Both the position numbers and the translations under genes were made by a program. A DNA stretch of 64,000 nt, from the NCBI GenBank assembly GCA_016866255.1, contig VGMY01000001.1:62001-126000 (forward strand), in the 5' to 3' direction. The notes under the pieces were generated by a model. It was not told where the DNA came from, made no database searches, and saw nothing but the letters and a program-made list of their open reading frames with translations. The DNA comes from Bacteroidota bacterium (GTDB taxonomy: Bacteria > Bacteroidota > Bacteroidia > Flavobacteriales_D > Crocinitomicaceae). This document shows, one piece after another, positions 61,212 to 64,000 of the stretch (position 1 is the first letter of the stretch; each line of letters begins with the position of its first letter).

Positions 61212-62109
61212 GAAGACCAATGTTGAGGCAGTTTAACAGGATTTTAGGTAATTCCATGATCAGATAGCGCGACGACCGATGTTTCCAGGCCTTCGTCCAA
61301 ATTTGAGTTGCTACACCCAATTGTTGGTTCTGCCGCGCTTGATACAAATACATGCGGAACTTAGCATCGATGTAATGATTGAAATAGTTCTGGGGTAGCT
61401 TTTCCTCAAAAAGCGCTTTATGCTGGTCGCGGAGGTCTTTAATGGCATCCACATATTGAAGCACTTCCATAAAGCGAATCTTTTTCATTCCCTGAACCAC
61501 GGTCCCTTCGTCGTGAACGTGCTGAATGACGGTATATTCTTCCATTTGAAAGACCGGATAACGGGCCGCCACTCGAAACCACAAGTGCGTATCTTCCCAA
61601 AGCCTGAAACGCTCATCGAATTGCTCGTTTTCAAGCATTGAACGGTGCACACAAACCTGTGTTGGCACTAAAAAATTATTTCCAATTTCCACTATCACAT
61701 TCTTCTTGAGTTGCAGAAAGGCCTTATGCTTGATTTCATGTTCACGATGGATGGCCAATCCGGTTGCAACCATACATGCGATAGCTGCATTGTTTTCAAT
61801 GAAAGCTGCAAGTTGCTTCAGGTGGTTAGGCAGAAATTCATCATCGCTGTCGAGAAAACAAATCCAGGTTCCAGAGGCGTGAACGATCCCTTTGTTGCGT
61901 GCTGCACTTCGTTCAGAATTTTTTTGGTATACATACTTAATCCTAGCTTCTTTAAAAGAGGTCACGACATCCTTGGTGCTGTCGGTTGATCCGTCGTCGA
62001 TGACAATTAACTCCCAATCTGACAATTCTTGCTTTATGACACTTCCTATGCTTCTCGCCAAGAAAGAGGCTCTGTTGTAGGTCGGAAGAATAACGGAAAA
62101 GAATGGCAT
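61201..62109 (-). CDS. family 2 glycosyltransferase
   Basis: 302 residues. GT-A signature: FFSVILPTYNRASFLARSIGSVIKQ, ELIVIDDGSTDSTKDVV, NSERSAARNKGIVHASGTWICFLDSDDEFLPNHL (the DSDDE gives the DxD metal site), then RFRLWEDTHLWFRVA (ED catalytic base). It should build a surface glycan; donor unknown. No membrane helix is obvious. Immediately adjacent to the next GT2 gene (no gap). Confidence 0.93.
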   Translation of the reverse strand: MPFFSVILPTYNRASFLARSIGSVIKQELSDWELIVIDDGSTDSTKDVVTSFKEARIKYVYQKNSERSAARNKGIVHASGTWICFLDSDDEFLPNHLKQLAAFIENNAAIACMVATGLAIHREHEIKHKAFLQLKKNVIVEIGNNFLVPTQVCVHRSMLENEQFDERFRLWEDTHLWFRVAARYPVFQMEEYTVIQHVHDEGTVVQGMKKIRFMEVLQYVDAIKDLRDQHKALFEEKLPQNYFNHYIDAKFRMYLYQARQNQQLGVATQIWTKAWKHRSSRYLIMELPKILLNCLNIGLHAR

Positions 62110-63039
62110 TTACTTGACTTTAATCGGGATGTTTGATTTCACTCGAAACAAAATACGAAAATAAAGGAGAATATTTAAGCCATGAATCCGTATTGAACCC
62201 CAAAATTCGATGCGTTCTTTTTGGTTCATTCGCCAAATTAAGAGGGCGTTCAACACCGCATTCAAGAGAATCAAGGAGTAGTATAACATCAACCCGCCTA
62301 CTCCATGCGTTTTTCTAAAAAGCAAAGCAATCGAGGCACTGCGCTGTCTTAAATTCCATGATTTACCCGGGCTGCTTCCTTCATTTTGATGCAATACCTT
62401 TATTTTTTCATAACAAGATAGCCTATATCCCTGTGCCAGAATTCTTCGGCACAAATCAAATTCCTCGGAATACAAAAAGAAATCAGGATCGAAACCCTTT
62501 AAAGATTCAAAAAGTGAGCGTTTGAACAGTAAACACGCGCCGTTCAAGGCTTTAATCTCTGAAGGTGTTGACTTAAACCAACGATGGAAGAGGTAATGCA
62601 GTATACGGTTATAACTCAATACCTCTTTAAAGGAGGCGTTGTAGAAATAAACTGCCTTTTGATGTACATCGAACTCGTCTACCAGGCTGCAATTTACCAT
62701 ACCCACGTGTTCGGCGTCTGTCCGAAATCGAATCAGCATCTGCTCAAGGGCCTTATCCAATACCACGATGTCCGAGTTCATCACGGCAACAAATGTGCCG
62801 CAAGCCTTCAAAACCCCAAGATTCACCGCACTACCAAAGCCAAGATTGGTAGCATTTTGTAGCCAAATAACCTCCGGTATTTGAGATTTAATGAAAGCGG
62901 CACTTTGATCGGTAGAAGCATTATCGACTACGATTAATTCGTAAGACAGGTCCTTAGTCTGCTTGATAATAGACTGAAGGCAAGCCAAAGTGAGATTAGC
63001 GGTGTTATAATTGACAACGATGATGGATAACTCAATCAT
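62110..63039 (-). CDS. family 2 glycosyltransferase (rhamnosyltransferase-like)
   Basis: 309 residues. SIIVVNYNTANLTLACLQSI, ELIVVDNASTDQSA, NLGFGSAVNLGVLKACGTFVAVMNSDIVV (NSD metal site) and the ALNGACLLFKRSLFESLKGFDPDFFLYSEEFDLCRRI segment match the WbbL-like GT2 group that includes rhamnosyltransferases. A C-terminal hydrophobic stretch (LMLYYSLILLNAVLNALLIW) may attach it to the membrane. Its start overlaps the next gene's stop by 8 bases. Confidence 0.93.
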   Translation of the reverse strand: MIELSIIVVNYNTANLTLACLQSIIKQTKDLSYELIVVDNASTDQSAAFIKSQIPEVIWLQNATNLGFGSAVNLGVLKACGTFVAVMNSDIVVLDKALEQMLIRFRTDAEHVGMVNCSLVDEFDVHQKAVYFYNASFKEVLSYNRILHYLFHRWFKSTPSEIKALNGACLLFKRSLFESLKGFDPDFFLYSEEFDLCRRILAQGYRLSCYEKIKVLHQNEGSSPGKSWNLRQRSASIALLFRKTHGVGGLMLYYSLILLNAVLNALLIWRMNQKERIEFWGSIRIHGLNILLYFRILFRVKSNIPIKVK

Positions 63040-63976
63040 GTCGAAGCTTGTGCCTTAAGGTTTGAATGACTGCCTTTAGTCCATAAATGGAAATGACATT
63101 CAAAAAAGTTAAAAAAGTCCCCTTGCGTTGTGCTTTTGAATACCGATTGAAGTAAGCAAAAATTAAATATGCTGAAATTCTCTGTTTTAAAACGTTTGTT
63201 GGGCGCTTCCTGAAAATGTATTTAGCAATGCGCGCATTTTCATAAAAAGTTTCGATGTTATTGCTCTCTAATGCTCTTAACGTTCGGTCGTGAACCCGAA
63301 AATAATTCAGTCCTTCATGTAAATAACAGGCCTTTCCGTGCGTTAAAATTATACTCCACAACATCCAATCGCCGCATAATTTAAACCCTAAAATGTTGGG
63401 GATCCAATGTTTCAAAATGCTGCGTTTTGTAATAACACTGCTGGCATTAACAATGTGGTTAAAATTGTACATGTGTTCTTCAAGAAAGGCAGAAGAATCA
63501 ATCCGATCACAATTTTTATCCGGGGAAAACACCTTATCCGTTGGAAAAAAGGGCTCTCCAAGATAGGTTGTTTCCGTTCCATGTTCATTGATGATCAAAG
63601 ATTTACAAAAAATAAGGTCTTCCTCCCTAGCCACTTCAAGACTTTTTGATAAAAAATCGGGATGAGCACGGTCATCACTTTCAGCAATCCATACCCATTC
63701 ACCCACGGCTAATTCTACCCCTTTATTCCACTGGACAAAGGTATTACCACTGTTTTTTTCATTATAAACAATGTGCTTCACCTTCTCTAACCCTCGATAT
63801 TTTTCAATAATTTCTCGACTGTTGTCGGTTGATCCATCATCCAACAAAATCACTTCAAAATTTTGATAACGTTGATTTAGCACGGAATCAATCCGTTCCC
63901 CTAAAAATAGGGAATGGTTATAGTTAGGTATTATAACACTAACCAACGGATTGTATGAGGGCTCGCCATTCAGCAT
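63032..63976 (-). CDS. family 2 glycosyltransferase
   Basis: 314 residues. PLVSVIIPNYNHSLFLGERIDSVLNQRYQNFEVILLDDGSTDNSREII is the GT2 start, EWVWIAESDDRAHPDFL is the metal site (ESDD) and KLCGDWMLWSIILTHG is the base region. ATG 63976 gives a 38-base overlap with a reading frame that enters from the right edge; an internal start is possible (a TTG at the LVSVIIP position). Part of the polysaccharide cluster. Confidence 0.88.
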   Translation of the reverse strand: MLNGEPSYNPLVSVIIPNYNHSLFLGERIDSVLNQRYQNFEVILLDDGSTDNSREIIEKYRGLEKVKHIVYNEKNSGNTFVQWNKGVELAVGEWVWIAESDDRAHPDFLSKSLEVAREEDLIFCKSLIINEHGTETTYLGEPFFPTDKVFSPDKNCDRIDSSAFLEEHMYNFNHIVNASSVITKRSILKHWIPNILGFKLCGDWMLWSIILTHGKACYLHEGLNYFRVHDRTLRALESNNIETFYENARIAKYIFRKRPTNVLKQRISAYLIFAYFNRYSKAQRKGTFLTFLNVISIYGLKAVIQTLRHKLRHD

Positions 63977-64000
63977 TAAAACGTTCTAAATCGAAATGAT
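63939..64000 (-). CDS. C-terminal end of a further gene, probably a glycosyltransferase
   Basis: On the minus strand one frame is open from the right edge to a TAG at 63939-63941 and reads HFDLERFNAEWRALIQSVG. An aromatic-Asp-x-Glu-Arg-Phe-x-x-Glu-Trp pattern is common at the ends of glycosyltransferases and related proteins in such clusters. The fragment is too short to assign. It overlaps the start of the GT2 gene by 38 bases if the ATG at 63976 is used. Confidence 0.4.
   Translation of the reverse strand, partial: HFDLERFNAEWRALIQSVG

Overview
The window reads as chromosomal DNA of a member of the Bacteroidota, most likely order Flavobacteriales; I cannot name the family. The evidence is the Bacteroidota-type promoter element TAnnTTTG (sometimes with an upstream TTTG) in front of many genes, the near absence of Shine-Dalgarno sequences, type IX secretion (T9SS) sorting domains of both type A and type B, a PorT homologue, an S46 dipeptidyl-peptidase, a long NusB, and the linkage nusB-DUF1573-yajC. 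Coding density is very high. No gap between genes exceeds about 125 bases, and I see no tRNA, rRNA, insertion sequence, CRISPR array or prophage.

Layout. 1-2.2 kb (minus): start of a large secreted adhesin running off the left edge, a family 2 glycosyltransferase, a YkgJ-type cysteine-cluster protein and a DUF3817 membrane protein. 2.2-6.8 kb (minus): uvrB, rpsA with a structured leader, and yqgE. 6.85-9.1 kb (plus): a Ppx/GppA phosphatase and hisS. 9.05-11.3 kb (minus): a phosphodiesterase and an ABC exporter. 11.4-14.5 kb (plus): an amino-acid dehydrogenase, then nusB, a DUF1573 protein, yajC and a lipoprotein. 14.5-16.6 kb (minus): a BASS-type transporter and proline dehydrogenase. 16.7 kb (plus): aroB. 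17.8-30 kb (minus): S46 peptidase, RsmF-like methyltransferase, tilS, pabB, a MutS2-like protein, a periplasmic rhodanese, a TerB-like membrane protein, two small secreted proteins, and a von Willebrand A (vWA) protein with an uncharacterised partner.

30.1-39.2 kb (plus): a TPR protein, ribH, glmM, a MuiA-like protein, a long-type ispH, a cobalamin adenosyltransferase, a DUF2795 protein, a secreted protein and an M1 peptidase with a T9SS tail. 39.2-42.4 kb (minus): fabG-hemB-hutH. 42.5-49.5 kb (plus): rhodanese, DedA, a PKD-repeat T9SS adhesin, a sodium/solute symporter and a GlmU-like protein, with a small membrane protein on the minus strand between them. 49.5-51.2 kb (minus): an M14 peptidase. 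51.25-57.15 kb (plus): trmD, then aspC, the heptose-7-phosphate kinase, ubiE, porT and an FAD-dependent dehydrogenase. 57.3-64 kb (minus): selO followed by five glycosyltransferases and the tail of another gene, which is one side of a surface-polysaccharide locus.

Most of the window is housekeeping. The best candidate for an undescribed system is the translationally coupled pair at 28153-29987. One protein has an intact vWA MIDAS site. The other carries a cysteine pattern resembling the zinc site of archaemetzincins but without their catalytic HExxH motif, followed by a winged-helix-like C-terminal region. A second theme is promoter architecture: at least six genes have a TAnnTTTG element ending 3-5 bases before the ATG, which predicts leaderless mRNAs.
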